64,000 nt of DNA from Unio delphinus (GCA_029339505.1 JAQISU010000096.1:1416501-1480500), one strand, 5' to 3'; positions 29,721-47,522 are shown, counted from the stretch's first letter. Numbers and translations are program-made. The notes: a model not told the origin generated them from the sequence alone.

Positions 29721-30438
29721 ATAACCGGCAAGTGTTCCTGTGCCGTAAATACCAAACAATATCAAATTCATAACTCCTTAAAGAGCTGATCTTTTGAGTT
29801 ATAAACTTTCTTAACTGAGAGTGATTATTTTCTGGAAACTTCAGTATGTTACTTTGTTCAGGGCAATTCATTAACCTTTCATCTCTATCTACTTACCTGT
29901 GACATGTGTACATTGCAACTACACTAGTTTAACTCCATACATTTAGAAAAATGTTCTTTTTTTGCGTGTGAAATCCAGTGTATTAGCTGTAAGTTCAGAG
30001 ATGCCAAATCTATGTTACTTTTGGTACTGTTGTATTTTTCGGAAATAGCTGCATTTTAATACAATTTTTAATGCAGATGACCTTTACGAAACCGGATGAA
30101 TCAAACCTGTTTGTTTAGTCATTGTATGCAAAGGCCGAAATACCGAATTCATGAAACCTATTTTATTGTTTGTTTATTGGAAACTCTGGCAGTACATGGA
30201 CTGGCTCTGATTCATTAATTTCTTTTAATGTTCGTTAATTACATATCGTTTTGTAAATCGATGGAAGATGTAAATTCCTCAGAGAAAAGGTTAAATTACC
30301 CTTTTATACAGGTCAAAAGAACCCCACTGTCGCTCCTTTACTCTCGCACCGACACTGGGTTTTGAAGTATTTTGCAATAGATCCGTTTGAAAGAGATACA
30401 ATGAATATAGTTGTATTATAGCTTTTTTTTATGGTGGT

Positions 30439-30750
30439 TTACTCATGCGGCTTACAAAGCGATGACCTTTCAATATTGAAGAGTTTCGACAATTGATCAA
30501 CGCGGTCTTTATTGAAGCAATAACGATGGCTCGTAAACAAGGTCTGATCGGTTAATGTCAGACCAAATTTATTACATACAGCAATACAACCCCCAAAGCT
30601 GAAAACTAATTTTGAACCTATTAATTTGATCCATTTATCATATTCCCGCACTATTCGACAACGGCTACATGTTACACATCTGCACCTCCCTGCAAATGAC
30701 TCTTTTAAAATATCTACTACGTGTGGGGCTGGAGTACGTTTAGAAAGCAA
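30439..30750 (-). other. Protein-like open frame, possible terminal exon (unrecognised)
   Basis: The frame has 103 codons, no low complexity and a Cys-rich segment (CRCVTCSRC) near residues 23-31. The rest looks like an ordinary mixed globular protein and ends in a TAA stop. A stop lies just upstream, so the start would have to be a splice acceptor (possible ones are tttag at the start or ctccag about 20 bases in) or an alternative codon. I recognise no family. It could be a terminal exon, a transposon fragment or chance. Confidence 0.25.
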
Positions 30751-31073
30751 CTAAACCCACCAATACACGATACAAAGAGCTGGTGCTAACAAGATTCATT
30801 GGAGTTGTGTGTACTGCATAGCAATAGGTACAAAGTACGCTTTTAAAAACTTGTTGCATATGAGTCCCTCGTCTCATTATTCCATCACCATTTTTTCCAG
30901 AACTTTATTCGCAGCTACAATTGACAATGATTCTGACCATGCTTCCTTTACAAAAATTATGTTAAAGTACGTCTAATGGATCTGTGAAATTGTCATTTTA
31001 AAACTGAATGTTTTGCAATGTTGATATTTACTTGAGCTCCGTTAGACTGCGTCTGCTTATGTATATTACTAGT

Positions 31074-31074
<1 letters not shown>

Positions 31075-31123
<49 letters not shown>

Positions 31124-31201
31124 TACATACATACATACATACATACATACATACATACATACATACATACATACATACATACATACATACATACATACAT
31201 A
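31075..31201. repeat. AC and ATAC compound microsatellite
   Basis: AC to about 31119, then CATA to the end. The frames over it are artefacts. Confidence 0.97.
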
Positions 31202-32461
31202 ATTTTGCACCATTTACGAAAGACGGCTATCAACGTAAGGGTGAATATAGTAGCATTTGGAGCATCTTGGATCGTAAACGATAATATCTTAGGGTATTAA
31301 ACTCAAACAAATGTCTACTAAGATTACATTTCCTATACATTTTGGAATGGCTCCTATGAGAAATAGGTTTAGCTTTCTGGTTGATGCATGCAATATAGTA
31401 TATAGACCTGTATATGCTATATACATTTAGAACTTATTAAGTTCAAGAGAACACTCAAGCTTGGAATGATGGGTAATTTTGAAGTTTACATTTTCTCTTC
31501 TATTTGTAAAAGATACAATGTTTTGCCCCATTTTAGATTAGGAGGCCATAGGTATAAATGCAATTCATGCGCGTCAGTCGTGTTCTGTTATAAAGTGAAA
31601 TGTCATGCATTAACAAAAACAGTGTTACAAATATACTTTGCCTAGTCTGTAGGTTGACAAAAAAATCAATATACAATATAGGGCGTAAGGTCGGCATGCT
31701 GTGGCGCGAATGGGGGCAGGGAGAAATTAGCCCGGGGTCCCAAGCCAATGGAGCACCGTCGAATGTTTTCTTCTTTGTTTGTTATGACAGCTGAAATTTT
31801 CACAGTATTTCACTTTCACCGTGGTGAAATGGGCGCAATTCTTCACAAAACTTAAGTTTAGTAGCGACTAGGAGGCAGGGTAGCAATTGACATAAAAACT
31901 GTTCTCTGTAACCAGATACTGACGCTGCTCAAGAACATTGCCTCCGGGCTCGCCGGCAGTGGCTTCTCTAAAGAACATTGTGCCCGGTCGATTTGAACCT
32001 TTTGTCAGTATGTAAAACTGATATAAACTAGAAGTGTTAGTTTCAACGTCTCCCGGTCAGACTACCTCTTGGAATCGAGCTGCATGATATTCGCATCTTC
32101 GAGGTCAGGTTTAACTGGACAGTGTTTTTGGTAAATTTTCAACCGATGATGACCTATTGCGGAATATAATAATACTATTACAGTAAAGATACAAATAAAA
32201 ACTAATGATTTTTGTTCAAAGGATGCTTGTAAGATTCTGACTGAAGTATTAAAGGTAATTCCTTAAACAACTTGAAACTATTATACTGAACCAACACTGC
32301 CACCAACCCCTCTTTTACATTCATTTTTTACAGGAAAGAGCTATTTTGAATATTTTCCTGTGACAAAACATCTAAAAGAGGCAGCATGCACTTTATGCTT
32401 CTATAAAGTTCACAAGTACTGTAAAAATAGCATAATTTTCATCACCCCTCAGCCATCTAGA

Positions 32462-32537
<76 letters not shown>

Positions 32538-32961
32538 CAGACTCACGTAAATACGTAAGGCAAGTCGGCTACTCATTTGCAGCCTAAGTTACGCGTTTGA
32601 TATCCAATGGTATTCTAACTGTAACATGTAATAAAAGCTAACCCATTTCCAAGCCTTACTCAATGTAAATGTAAACCACATTACAGATTTAGTTTATGAG
32701 TGAATTTATAAATGCAAGGAATGTGATAATTAGGCTCATGCCTTCTATCTTAAAAATTAGAGAGGTGAGGTGTGAAAATACGAAACCATCCAGTGAGACC
32801 TCAGTATCACGGATCATAATTCGTATGTAATGCTAATTGCTGCCATTCGGACCACCACGGCTATTTACTAAGGATTGCCAGAAAAGTTTCCTTTGCATCG
32901 AACTATATACTTTCATTTGCACCTTCTGGGTAAATCCCACCTTCTATCAAATCTTGTATTT

Positions 32962-33002
<41 letters not shown>

Positions 33003-33444
33003 GCCTAAATAAATAAGATGCATTTGGTTTTGTATCACTGTATCACATAATTAGCCGAAGATGCCCAAATGCTTGTACTAATTACCAGTTCGATGGTACC
33101 GTTAGAAAAGAATCTGGAATGTTATATCTAGTAAATTCCAATGTTAAACCACAGAGATGAAAGGCGTCATTAAGATTTTGCTTAAGTATAGTTTCCATAA
33201 TATTTATGACCAGGCCATTTTTATTCAATCAAAATATTGTAGGTTATGACAGCTGATCCGAGTCTCTACACTAAGAGATGAATTGCGTTAGTTTTAAGGT
33301 GTATCTATCTTCACTGAGTTCAACAAATATGATGTTGATTTCATTTGACTATTAACGCTCTTGCTTTGTTTTACCCTTTTGGGTTTGTTTTTACTTTCAC
33401 TCTCTCAATTACCAACAGTAGAGAAGAATTAAAATTGTTTGAGA
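31202..33444. other. No gene seen
   Basis: Unique DNA between the SINE at 33445 and the arrays at 31075 and 32463. No coding signal. Confidence 0.5.
32463..32536. repeat. TA microsatellite
   Basis: Uninterrupted TA dinucleotides. A second, shorter TA array lies at 32965-33000. Confidence 0.97.
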
Positions 33445-33590
33445 CCGCTTCGGTTGCCTAAGTGGTTCGAGCGTTCGCCTTTGATACGGAAGGTTTCGGG
33501 TTCGAACCCCAGCCGAGTCATACCAAAGACTTTTAAACATGGTACTGACAACTGCCTCGCTTGGCACTCAGCATCAAGAGGTTAGTGTTT
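33445..33590 (+). mobile_element. tRNA-derived SINE, family A (5' part)
   Basis: The tRNA-like head has an A-box-like ttgcctaagtggttcgag and a good B box in gggttcgaacccc. It continues with ataccaaagac, atggtactgacaactgcc, cgcttggcactcagcatc and aagaggttagtg. It then stops at a short TA run, so the 3' half is missing. Confidence 0.75.
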
Positions 33591-35270
<1,680 letters not shown>

Positions 35271-35272
<2 letters not shown>

Positions 35273-36249
35273 GCTTTCCACGTTTTTGGACTACATTAGA
35301 TCTTTATGTTTCAAATCAAGAATTAAATTGAAATTGATTTTTTTTTAACAACATATGAATTTTAAAAATTGTGTATACCACGATCCTTGATATTTAGATG
35401 TAAGTAAATCATTATATACAACAGGAAACATGTTTTGTCTTAATATAGATAAATCTTAATGAATGCAAGATTATTTCCAATATCGAATTGATGCCTGATG
35501 AAGTCGTAATATTGAAGCCCTACCGGGCACTCGACATTCATTGATCACTCTGATTTAAAATTTGAAAGATCAGCGTTTTGTACTTTTAACACATTTTCAT
35601 GTGACTTCAGCAAAAAATCGATTAGAATGTGGAATATTGAATAAAATGGAATTTTTTAACAATACAAAATCACTTTAACATCACCATAAACAATTAAAAA
35701 CTAAGACAAATAAAAAATACTGAGTGCCGAATATCTGATTTGAAGAAAAAATTATGTCGAACATTTTTTTATATATCTTGAAATATGCAATTTTTAGATT
35801 GATACGCTTATTTTTAGAGAACCTTCAAGAGTAAATCTACAACTGGAATGTTATAATATGACACCACCAGCTTTATAAATTCTGAAAAGTGTTTATTTTC
35901 ATCATTATTTATTGAGGGTACTATCCTAATACTAGTAACACGTTTCTTCTTGCAAGTTCGTTTTCATTTTATAAGAAAGTTCGTTCTACTGTAATTAGTG
36001 CCTTTAAACTAAAACGATCGCTATATGGTATTTCGTATACTTTTTTGCTTGTTGTATGGCCATGGTTTACTGTTGGAACGAAGGGGGAGGGGGGCGGCTG
36101 AGACACGTATTCTCAGTACAGCCTATATGGTGCTGTTTATAATCATTGGGCGGGCATGAATTCTTGATCTTAAGTTGTAGTACTTATTTGTATACTTGTC
36201 CGTTCCTGCCTTTTGCTATGGTCTCAGTATTGTTTTGATTTTCTGATTG
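35271..36249. other. No gene seen
   Basis: AT-rich unique DNA with a short G-rich patch near 36083-36095. Confidence 0.5.
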
Positions 36250-36600
36250 TTTATTCATGCCGTCCTCATGGGCTGGCAGCAGTAGTCCTTCATTTTCTCG
36301 TTTTTTTTCCCACCGTCCTAATGGGGCAGCTGTAGTACTGCTTTTTGCCTCTTTGAAATATTCCTACCGTCTTCGTTTGTCTACTGCATTACTTATTGGG
36401 TTGGCTACATTGCTGCTTCATTTTCTCGCAGTCTATGCTTGCTGTCCTCATGGGTCGGCTATAATACTGCTTAGGCCACGTACTGCTTTAATTTCTCGCT
36501 GCCTATTTTTGCCGTCATCAGAATCGGCTACAATACTGCTTGGACCGACTTAATCACTGATTCATTTTTTTTATTTTTCGCTGTCTATTCTTTCTACATG
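36250..36600. repeat. Degenerate long-unit tandem repeat
   Basis: About five diverged copies of a 60-70-bp unit each contain a form of tgccgtcctcatgggtcgg, ctacaatactgcttcat and tttctcgctgtctat. The 98-codon plus-strand frame across it is a by-product. Confidence 0.7.
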
Positions 36601-36751
36601 TTATAAAGCTATGTTTTGCAACTCGGTTTTATAATGCTGTGACAAAAATAACAATCTTGTGTCTGCAACTGTTCATCTCCTTTGTCCCTGTATGACTAGG
36701 TATTTGACCAGAGTCATGTGGGAATAAAAAAATACAGTAAAATAAATAAAT

Positions 36752-36847
36752 ACACTCGAAGCCGACTAAATTGAAGATTGTTACAAAAGGCGCTAGAAGC
36801 CGACTAATTGGAAGATTGCTACCAAAGGCGCTAGAAGCCGACTAAGT
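36752..36847. repeat. About 45-bp tandem duplication
   Basis: gaagccgactaa followed by a ttggaagattg-like stretch and acaaaaggcgcta occurs twice, with the start of a third copy (36835-36847). Confidence 0.85.
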
Positions 36848-37104
36848 CTGAATACTATTGAAAAGCTGCAGTTTACTAAATGTGTTTGACTTTCACTGTT
36901 TAATCCGCCAGCATCTGATGCACGGTGACAAATACGCACATGGTAGCATCCAAAAGATCGCTTGAACACTTGTGTCATGTTTATTTATTTGGATATATTT
37001 TATCAAAATAATAATTATTATAATAATTTACATCTTTAGCTTTTCCTCTGCTGTATCAACAATGACAATTGTATCTGGGTGAGAGACAAAGGGATACAAT
37101 CGAA

Positions 37105-37159
<55 letters not shown>

Positions 37160-37244
37160 AAAAAATACAGAGTTCTTGTAGAAATAAGCGCTTGTTCACT
37201 CTTTCTTAATTTTAAGAAATTCCTGTTGCCAACAACAAACACAC

Positions 37245-37308
<64 letters not shown>
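37105..37308. repeat. CA and CT microsatellites
   Basis: CA at 37105-37157 and CT at 37248-37308, separated by about 90 bp of unique sequence. Confidence 0.97.
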
Positions 37309-37311
<3 letters not shown>

Positions 37312-38608
37312 CAACTGTGATATGTATGTTTTGATTAATGTTATTTGCACCATACAATTTTATGTGGATCAGCTATGTCATTAATGCTATTAATTATATA
37401 TCGTCACATATATCATCCGCAGCGCGTTCTATAGACATTCAGTTCGTTATTAATATTTTCTTTTCAACGTGTGAATACGTAAGCTAAGACTCTGTTAACA
37501 CCCAATGTCCCCCTTGCGGTCCAGCTAACAGTTTAATTCGTCTAGAGCCAAAGATTCTGTTACACGTCATGTTTATGCTCAGAAATCAAATGATGGTCTC
37601 TTTAAATTCTGTATGAGAGATAATGAGTCATTAATTTAATATAATAATTGTAGTAGTTTCTGAACTTTCCGAGTCAGTGCATACTTTGAGATAAGGTAAG
37701 AGAACAGCAGTGGTTATGGGTAATTGTTTCGGAATCCGAAGGTGTATCATTCAGTGGAACTCATCCTTTTTTTAACTACTGAAATTGTTTTAATAATTCA
37801 TATTATATCATTCGAAAAAAAAAATTCAAAACTATTCACCAGCATTTACTGTGTATTATAAAAGACTCGATCAGCAACATATCTCAGTGAAATGTTTCAG
37901 CAAGATATTGGCGTGGAGGTTAACAAGGATTGAACACCAATATAATTGCGAAAATATAGAAATGTATCTTCATAATTCACTTTATTTAGCAGCTATACTT
38001 GCAATGTAAAAGTCTCCTACTCTCTTTACATCCTGTAAGATTCTTATTTGTTATTCATACATGGGAATGAACTAGAATTTTTCTCGCCCATGGATAATGT
38101 ATGAGCATGCGCATAATAATAGCGGTTCCTAAGAGGTTTATATTTTAAAGCAAGGAAAATGATCTATATCTACATTTCAAATTGGTAGTACTTACTATAG
38201 ATTAATTGTACATGTTTGGCCGCACTTTCAGTTGAAGCTAGTGTTAAAAACAAGGGCATGGTCACCTAGTCATCAGTAATACATGCTTTCTTTTAAAATG
38301 AAGCTCTGTAATAGGTTTAGAGGTGTGTCTCCAAATTCGTATACACACCGAAATGTTGAGGCTGACGAAATTGTGTCGAACAGCCCTTAGTTCCTCGTCT
38401 CGAAACACGTAGACAATGGAAGTGGATATAGTAACTATAGTGTCGCTGAATGACATGTGTAAAAACAAAATGATAACATTTGTTAAATATCGACATTTTA
38501 CCTTCTTAGTTGAAATCTATAAGCGCAAATCTAAAAATTTTGAAACGACACTTCCATGAGACATACAATCGGTTTTTCTAAATTCAGTGTACTTTGGTGT
38601 TTTTAGTT
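37309..38608. other. No gene seen
   Basis: AT-rich unique DNA; no motif recognised. Confidence 0.5.
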
Positions 38609-38695
38609 TGTCTTATTTTGGATTGTCTGACAAAAACACACCGCCAGTTGAAACTACATATGCTCTTTAAAACTCGCATTTGCATTGTTCGTTGT

Positions 38696-38734
<39 letters not shown>

Positions 38735-38817
38735 TTATTTTGGATTGTCTGACAAAAACACACCGCCAGTTGAAACTACATATGCTCTTTAAAACTCGCA
38801 TTTGCATTGTTCGTTGT

Positions 38818-38868
<51 letters not shown>
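38609..38868. repeat. 122-bp tandem duplication including a TG microsatellite
   Basis: A segment of about 90 bp (tcttattttggattgtctga to cgttgtcagtg) followed by a TG array occurs twice at a spacing of 122 bp (38609 and 38731). The unique parts are identical. The second TG array is longer (38820-38868). Confidence 0.95.
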
Positions 38869-41444
<2,576 letters not shown>

Positions 41445-41449
41445 GTAAA

Positions 41450-41560
41450 ATCCAACTGCAACCTGCATAGACCCAGATCTGTGACTATGTAATTTGTAAC
41501 CGTTAGAACATTCACCATGATATACCGAAGCATTATGCGACAGTAAACGAGTGTCTATGT
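41450..41560 (-). repeat. Dispersed repeat D, copy 3 (partial)
   Basis: On the plus strand tccaactgcaacctgcatag then acccagatctgtgac is the reverse complement of the family core. The word gcattatgcgacag also recurs. It lies directly beside a GT array. Confidence 0.5.
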
Positions 41561-41959
41561 TGCTGGCTGGAACCGACTTTTTGTATGCTTAGAACTCTTG
41601 CTGCAAATTTACAAAAATATTCAAGTACAAACACTAAAACTATATTTTATTCCATTGGGTTAAAGCATTTATCCAGAAATACTAGAACACGAGATCATGA
41701 AACAGTACAACGACCGATACAAATTCATTATATATATTATCAATTAAAATTATTCAAAACTTGTGAATATGAAGGTAGAAATCAAATTTTGCGCTCTAGA
41801 TATTTTTTATTTACATAACAGAGTACAATACAACTAATAAAGCAAATTGTTGTCATATTCAATTTATCACATCTATACTTGCAATAAACTAACATATCAG
41901 TTAACTGAAACGGTTTTGTACAATTTTCCTATTTTTAAAAAAAAATCGTTTACAATGTG

Positions 41960-42260
41960 ATTTCGTTTTCGAATATCTTCCGTCGCATATAAATACTTAG
42001 GGATACCAGTATTTGGTTATTTAAGACATCCGTGCGATGACAGCGGTAATTGGTAAATTGTTTAGAGCTCTCCGTCTCGACATCGTCAGGTGCGTGTGGC
42101 CGTCCAATTATCGTGTTAATGACGAGATAATGCGACACAGCTAGGTGGTTGGATATCGAATAACAGATGATTACCGGCCTCAACGCAGACGTAATTTATC
42201 TGCAAATCACCTGCTAATCATAGCCAAAACATATTGATACGGGTGAAGATATATCGCCCA
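41960..42260. promoter_or_regulatory. Candidate regulatory block
   Basis: A complex, repeat-free stretch contains gcggtaattgg, tccaattatcg, gttaatgacg, cgtaatttatctgcaaat, caggtg and gctaatca. Its composition differs from the AT-rich flanks. Pattern-based call only. Confidence 0.25.
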
Positions 42261-42689
42261 AAGGAAAATCAGACATCAAACACCAGAGACCTTGTTTAAA
42301 CATCTTTGTGTCGTTGCTGTTCAAAAGTTTTAATTATTTTTTGTAAAAGCAGAATTCTGTAGTAGGACAGGTTAAACAACGATACCTTTTGAACGGCGTT
42401 TACATGTTCAAATGATTCTTTGCGCCGGTTTCTGCTAAGCGTTAACAAAGGTTCGCTTCATTAGCAAGGTTTCTTCAAAAAGATGAAAAGTGATCAACAA
42501 GATATGGAAATAATAGGCAACTTAATTTGAAATCTGATACAAACTTTAAATGTACCACGTGGGTACATTTTTTATGCTTTTCATGTTCATGGAATTCCAG
42601 CCAATAGTTTATAGTTTGCTCTCTTTTATCTATGATTCTATGATTTGTATAAAGCTGAGACAAATCCATGACTATTCCACCATATTGGA

Positions 42690-42691
<2 letters not shown>

Positions 42692-42764
<73 letters not shown>

Positions 42765-42767
42765 ATA

Positions 42768-42829
<62 letters not shown>
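42692..42829. repeat. CT and GT microsatellites
   Basis: CT (42692-42762) and GT (42771-42828) are separated only by ttgatatgc. Confidence 0.97.
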
Positions 42830-42831
<2 letters not shown>

Positions 42832-43099
42832 AGTTTAGAATTAAAACGATCAAAGGCACATAAGCAAATTATTTACTACATTACAATGACAATGTGTTGA
42901 AAGTACGACATACACGTATTCTGAAAAGAACAACATAAAGCTGGAGAATGCTAGTCTAGTTAGAACTAAATATTTCTGAAGTATAGTTTCAAGAAATATT
43001 TTAAAAAAATATCATGTATATAGGGCCATAAGAAAAAAGAAAATTTAATATTTTAACAGCTCAGTTATCTCCGTAGTACGCATTGCATAATTTAACTGG

Positions 43100-43106
<7 letters not shown>

Positions 43107-43172
<66 letters not shown>

Positions 43173-43176
43173 GCGT
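43107..43176. repeat. AC microsatellite
   Basis: AC dinucleotides ending in gtgcgcgcg. Confidence 0.97.
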
Positions 43177-43234
43177 AATTTACCATATACACTCCCATAT
43201 GAAAGCATGACTAATGGCAAAGACATAGACCAGG

Positions 43235-43375
43235 AACTGCCTGCGCATTATGTTGTTTGTTCTACTGATTACTCCAAAAACAACTGCAAATATAAAGATA
43301 ATGCGACGGGTGATCTGAGTCTGTGCAGTTTGCAGTTGGACTCAACATATAGGCGGGCACATAAGGCGATATACT
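43235..43375 (+). repeat. Dispersed repeat D, copy 4
   Basis: It contains ctgcgcattatgttgtttgt, tctactgattactcc, aacaactgcaaat, gataatgcgac and gagtctgtgcagtttgcagt in the family order. A long AC array lies about 70 bp upstream. Confidence 0.6.
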
Positions 43376-44343
43376 AAACACTGTATTCTGGGAATGGAAG
43401 GAAGTCTGTCGCTGATTCATCTCTCCAAGTTTCTTTAACAGAAGAATTGTTGTCTAAATGATGCTAGTTTCTAGCGCCATCATCTTCATACAAAATCAAA
43501 CTAGAACTGCACTAGCACCCCATTATGAAATTAACCATGCTTTTGTATTGCTTTGTTTCCCAACCCTCCTTTCGTATTCATCCCGAGGCAGTAATCCATG
43601 CGTAATAATACAAAATTCGTACCATAAAATATACGAGAATGTCATTGTAATTAATAATGTGTGTGTGTTCACCCTTGACGAGTGAATTCATTTATGGCCA
43701 GTAACTGTACATATAAAATACAAAAAGAAGAATACAAAAATGGTTTTCCATTTGAAGTTCTTGGTCATCTTGTTTTCATGGTTGACTTATATTTAAATTG
43801 ACAAATTTTAAGAGTAAAGCTGTTGTTATTAACGAATATGTACATACTGCATATAATTGGCGTCGTTATAATATAATTCAGTATCGGAAATTGAACGTAC
43901 AAAAGCATACATATGTTTGTTTTTTTCTTCTTCTCTTTCCTTTTATAAAAGAATGGCATCAATGAAGTTTTAGACAAGGTTAAGGACAAATGTAATCGTT
44001 GAACAGAAAAAGATATATTCATCATATTCTTTATATATCCATCAACATACATACAAATTGATAGTATTTGACATCGCCAATATCTTGCACTGGTTCGTGA
44101 CACTCGCTCATATTAATATTCAAAGTTTGTTGGCATTAGACTGTGTATTTTTTTCAAACACGGTTCATTTTCATGTCTGGCGTAATTTCGAGTTTTGAAG
44201 GGCATTTGATTTTGTAAACTTAATTGTCCCATTCAAATATTGTAAGAAGAGACAAAGTTCCAACTCTAACTTTGTCCTGCAAAATAAAAACATGATATCA
44301 CTTATAACTGGTAATGTTACTCCAATTACTAAACTACTACTGC

Positions 44344-44344
<1 letters not shown>
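43376..44344. other. No gene seen
   Basis: AT-rich unique DNA. The 112-codon minus-strand frame at 43765-44103 has no recognisable motif. Confidence 0.5.
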
Positions 44345-44375
<31 letters not shown>

Positions 44376-44458
44376 CTTCTTCATCTTCTTCTTCTTCTTC
44401 TTCTTCTTCTTCTTCTTCTTCTTCTTCTTCTTCTTCTTCTTCTTCTTCTTCTTCTTCA

Positions 44459-44498
<40 letters not shown>

Positions 44499-44510
44499 TT
44501 ATTATTATTA

Positions 44511-44576
<66 letters not shown>

Positions 44577-44577
44577 A
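44345..44577. repeat. CTT and TTA compound microsatellite
   Basis: CTT (with one catctt interruption) to about 44458, then TTA with two ttttatta interruptions to 44575. Confidence 0.97.
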
Positions 44578-44747
44578 CACTGACCCGTACTTCTTGTGAC
44601 GAAAAACTGCAAAATTGGGAAATCACAAAAACTAGCTAAACGTCTCATTGAGGCTGAAAAACCGTGACAGATGACTGACGTTACATTGATGGAACTGATA
44701 CGCAGATTAACATATTTTCTCAGAAGAAGTGGAAAAATTGAGGAATC

Positions 44748-45243
44748 TATCACATAATGACTTTTGACAGATTTATGAACTTATTACATAATAATTTTTG
44801 AAAGTTTTATGAACTATCACATAATTACTTTTGACAGTTATGAACTTATTATATAATAAGTTTTTACAAATGTATGAACTTATCACATAATAATTTTTGA
44901 CAGATTTATGAACTATCACATAATGACTTGTGACAGTTATGAACTTATTTACATAATAATTTTTGACAGATTTATGAACTTATTACATAATGACTTTTGA
45001 CAGATTTATGAGTTTATAACATATTGACTTTTGACAGATTTATAAACTTATCACATAATAATTTTTGACAAATTTATGAACTTATTACATAATAATTTTT
45101 GACAAATTTATGAACTTATCACATAATGACTTTTGACAGATTTATGAACTTATTACATAATATTTTTGACAAATTTATGAACTTATCACATAATGACTTT
45201 TGACAGATTTATGAACTATCACATAATGACTTTTGACAGATTT
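44748..45243. repeat. Minisatellite of about 30-34 bp units
   Basis: Units of the form cacataatgacttttgacag followed by atttatgaactta recur about 15 times with length variants (missing tta or attt) and point changes. No coding potential. Confidence 0.9.
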
Positions 45244-45362
45244 TTGGTTTTCAACAAATAAGACTCGTGATAACAATGCTTATAGGATACTAGTAGACTT
45301 AAGTTAATATTACCCTGTATTGGATGTGAATTTAATCAAATTTCAGTGATGAAAAAATACGA

Positions 45363-45363
<1 letters not shown>

Positions 45364-45434
<71 letters not shown>

Positions 45435-45449
45435 TCGATACTGTTGCTT

Positions 45450-45489
<40 letters not shown>

Positions 45490-45503
45490 CACTACTACTA
45501 CCA
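45364..45503. repeat. AATC and TAC microsatellites
   Basis: AATC to about 45434, then after 15 bp a TAC array ending in ccactactacta. Confidence 0.95.
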
Positions 45504-46389
45504 TCCTTCATTTATCCAGGGTGACCTAATTAGCTAACATCATATAACATAACAAAGATACATATAATTTTTTGGGTAGTTCTGTAAAAGGAAACAAATA
45601 TAGCAGACGATAATGCAAATTATACAAAATTAACACATTGTTATCAAAAACAGCTTAAAAATGATATGCAATTATTTTTTTTTAAAGGATTTCTCATTCA
45701 AATATTTGTAGAGGTTTCATATCTTAAAAACTGAAACATTGATTTCTTTTATTATATCATGCTGAAAAATATTCCGTAAAACTGCAACTGATTTTTTTTT
45801 AGTCTGTTTACTAATCCGTGTCCTCCATGTGCTTATGTTCGTTACAAACTTAGAAGCATTGAGATACTCTTCAGATAACTCGTTTAAGGCCTTTCAAAGA
45901 ACAGCGTTTCTAAAAATAATATAAAGATTCTGAAATGGCCCACATCGAAAAGTATTGAAAACAGATGTTTTATTTAATTGTTTCTTTTTTAAATTTACTT
46001 TACGCTACTCGAATTGACAATTTATATAACGTAGGAACTCTGTCAATTATTTAATAAATTAATTACTTCGTCAATCAAAACAAATAAAATATAAAAGACA
46101 AAGTTTAAGAAAAGAAAAAAAAATAGAAGACAAAGTGAATGCGATGGTTATCATCCAACCCGACAGCAATTCGACTATAGCGGTCGTTTGCTTTAATAAG
46201 GACATCATAATGTTGTTTATTATTAAATAATCTTTCTTGCAATATAAATTTATTTCCTCTTGAGGTTTTCTTAGCGCACATACCATTCTCTTACAAACAA
46301 ACAAAAAAAACTTTTGGCAATTATTTCTGTCTGCTATTTGTTTGGCTGCCAGTCTCACTCAAGAAATCAAACTCCTACAAAATACGGCT
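45504..46389. other. No gene seen
   Basis: AT-rich unique DNA with several T-runs. Confidence 0.5.
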
Positions 46390-46870
46390 TCATTTTTGGA
46401 CGCGCAGGAATTATTACTATTGCTTTGAAATTCTTGCCTGCCATTTGCTATGATATTGCCTAAACAAAATGACGGTATCCCCCTTTTAGCCAGTAGGATG
46501 TTAGAGAGACTTGTAAACGTTTCATCTCTCCTGCAACATTAACAACCAGACAAAGACCTCATAACGGGATAAAGTTTACATTCTTAATGTTTCGAGCCCA
46601 GAAAACAGTGACTTTACATCTTCAAGTAGTCTTTGAAGAATCTCTGCAATGATCCTTTGTGGCTGGAATCGTTTCCTATTAATCATGGCGCCCGCCGGGC
46701 AGAGCAGAATTAGGCACAATTAGACACGGACACGTATTGGAACTACGCTAATGGAGAAAACAATTACCCGCTCAGCTGACAAAAGGGAGGAATCCAATGA
46801 TTCTGAAACAAAGTACGGATATTTCATATCACTACAAGCTAAAAATAAGCAATACTGATTTGCATGGGAA
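46390..46870. promoter_or_regulatory. Candidate regulatory block rich in homeodomain-like sites
   Basis: A microsatellite-free block of more balanced composition contains attaatcatgg, aggcacaattagacac, acgctaatgg, acaattaccc and a cagctg E-box within about 120 bp (46675-46790). Such clustering is seen in developmental enhancers. The call rests on pattern only. Confidence 0.3.
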
Positions 46871-47408
46871 AGCAAATACGTGTCGAGGATAATTATTTTT
46901 TCTTTTCATTGCATCGTTAAAAACAGGCATATTTGGCAGTCGTCTGCTTTAATGATGAACCCGTGCATCATTTCGTTTGAAAACTGCACCAGATCGGTTA
47001 CCCTTATTTTACATGTAGATTCTTTCCCATTTTGGATGTAAAATAATCGGTGTTATTTCACGAATGTTTTAAAAGTTTCGTTTCATTTCTGCTTGAAGTT
47101 TCGTGCCAGAAGCTCTCAACAGTAACGATATATTTTTCGTTTACATCTGAAAAAAAAAATAAAATATAAGAAGCATGATATTTACAGATTAGTGTATTAT
47201 CCGCGTATTATGCGCACACATTTGCTAATAGCATTGCCCCATAGCTGCTGTTACAGAACGCAGCAGTAGTTCCGGTTTTCTGCTCTCTATTCTATCAATG
47301 ATTTCATGTGCTAAGTGTATAATCCGATCTTCCTTAACTAGCATGTTATACTCTGGTAGACACTGTCCACAGTTGCTTTAAAATATGATTAATTTAAATT
47401 ATTGGGAC

Positions 47409-47460
<52 letters not shown>

Positions 47461-47522
47461 ATGAAAGGAAGGAAGGAAGGAAGGAAGGAAGGAAGGAAGG
47501 AAGGAAGGAAGGAAGGAAGGAA

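Noticed and set aside
33449..33522. tRNA gene
   Set aside because: The head pairs poorly and is followed by the SINE-A body.
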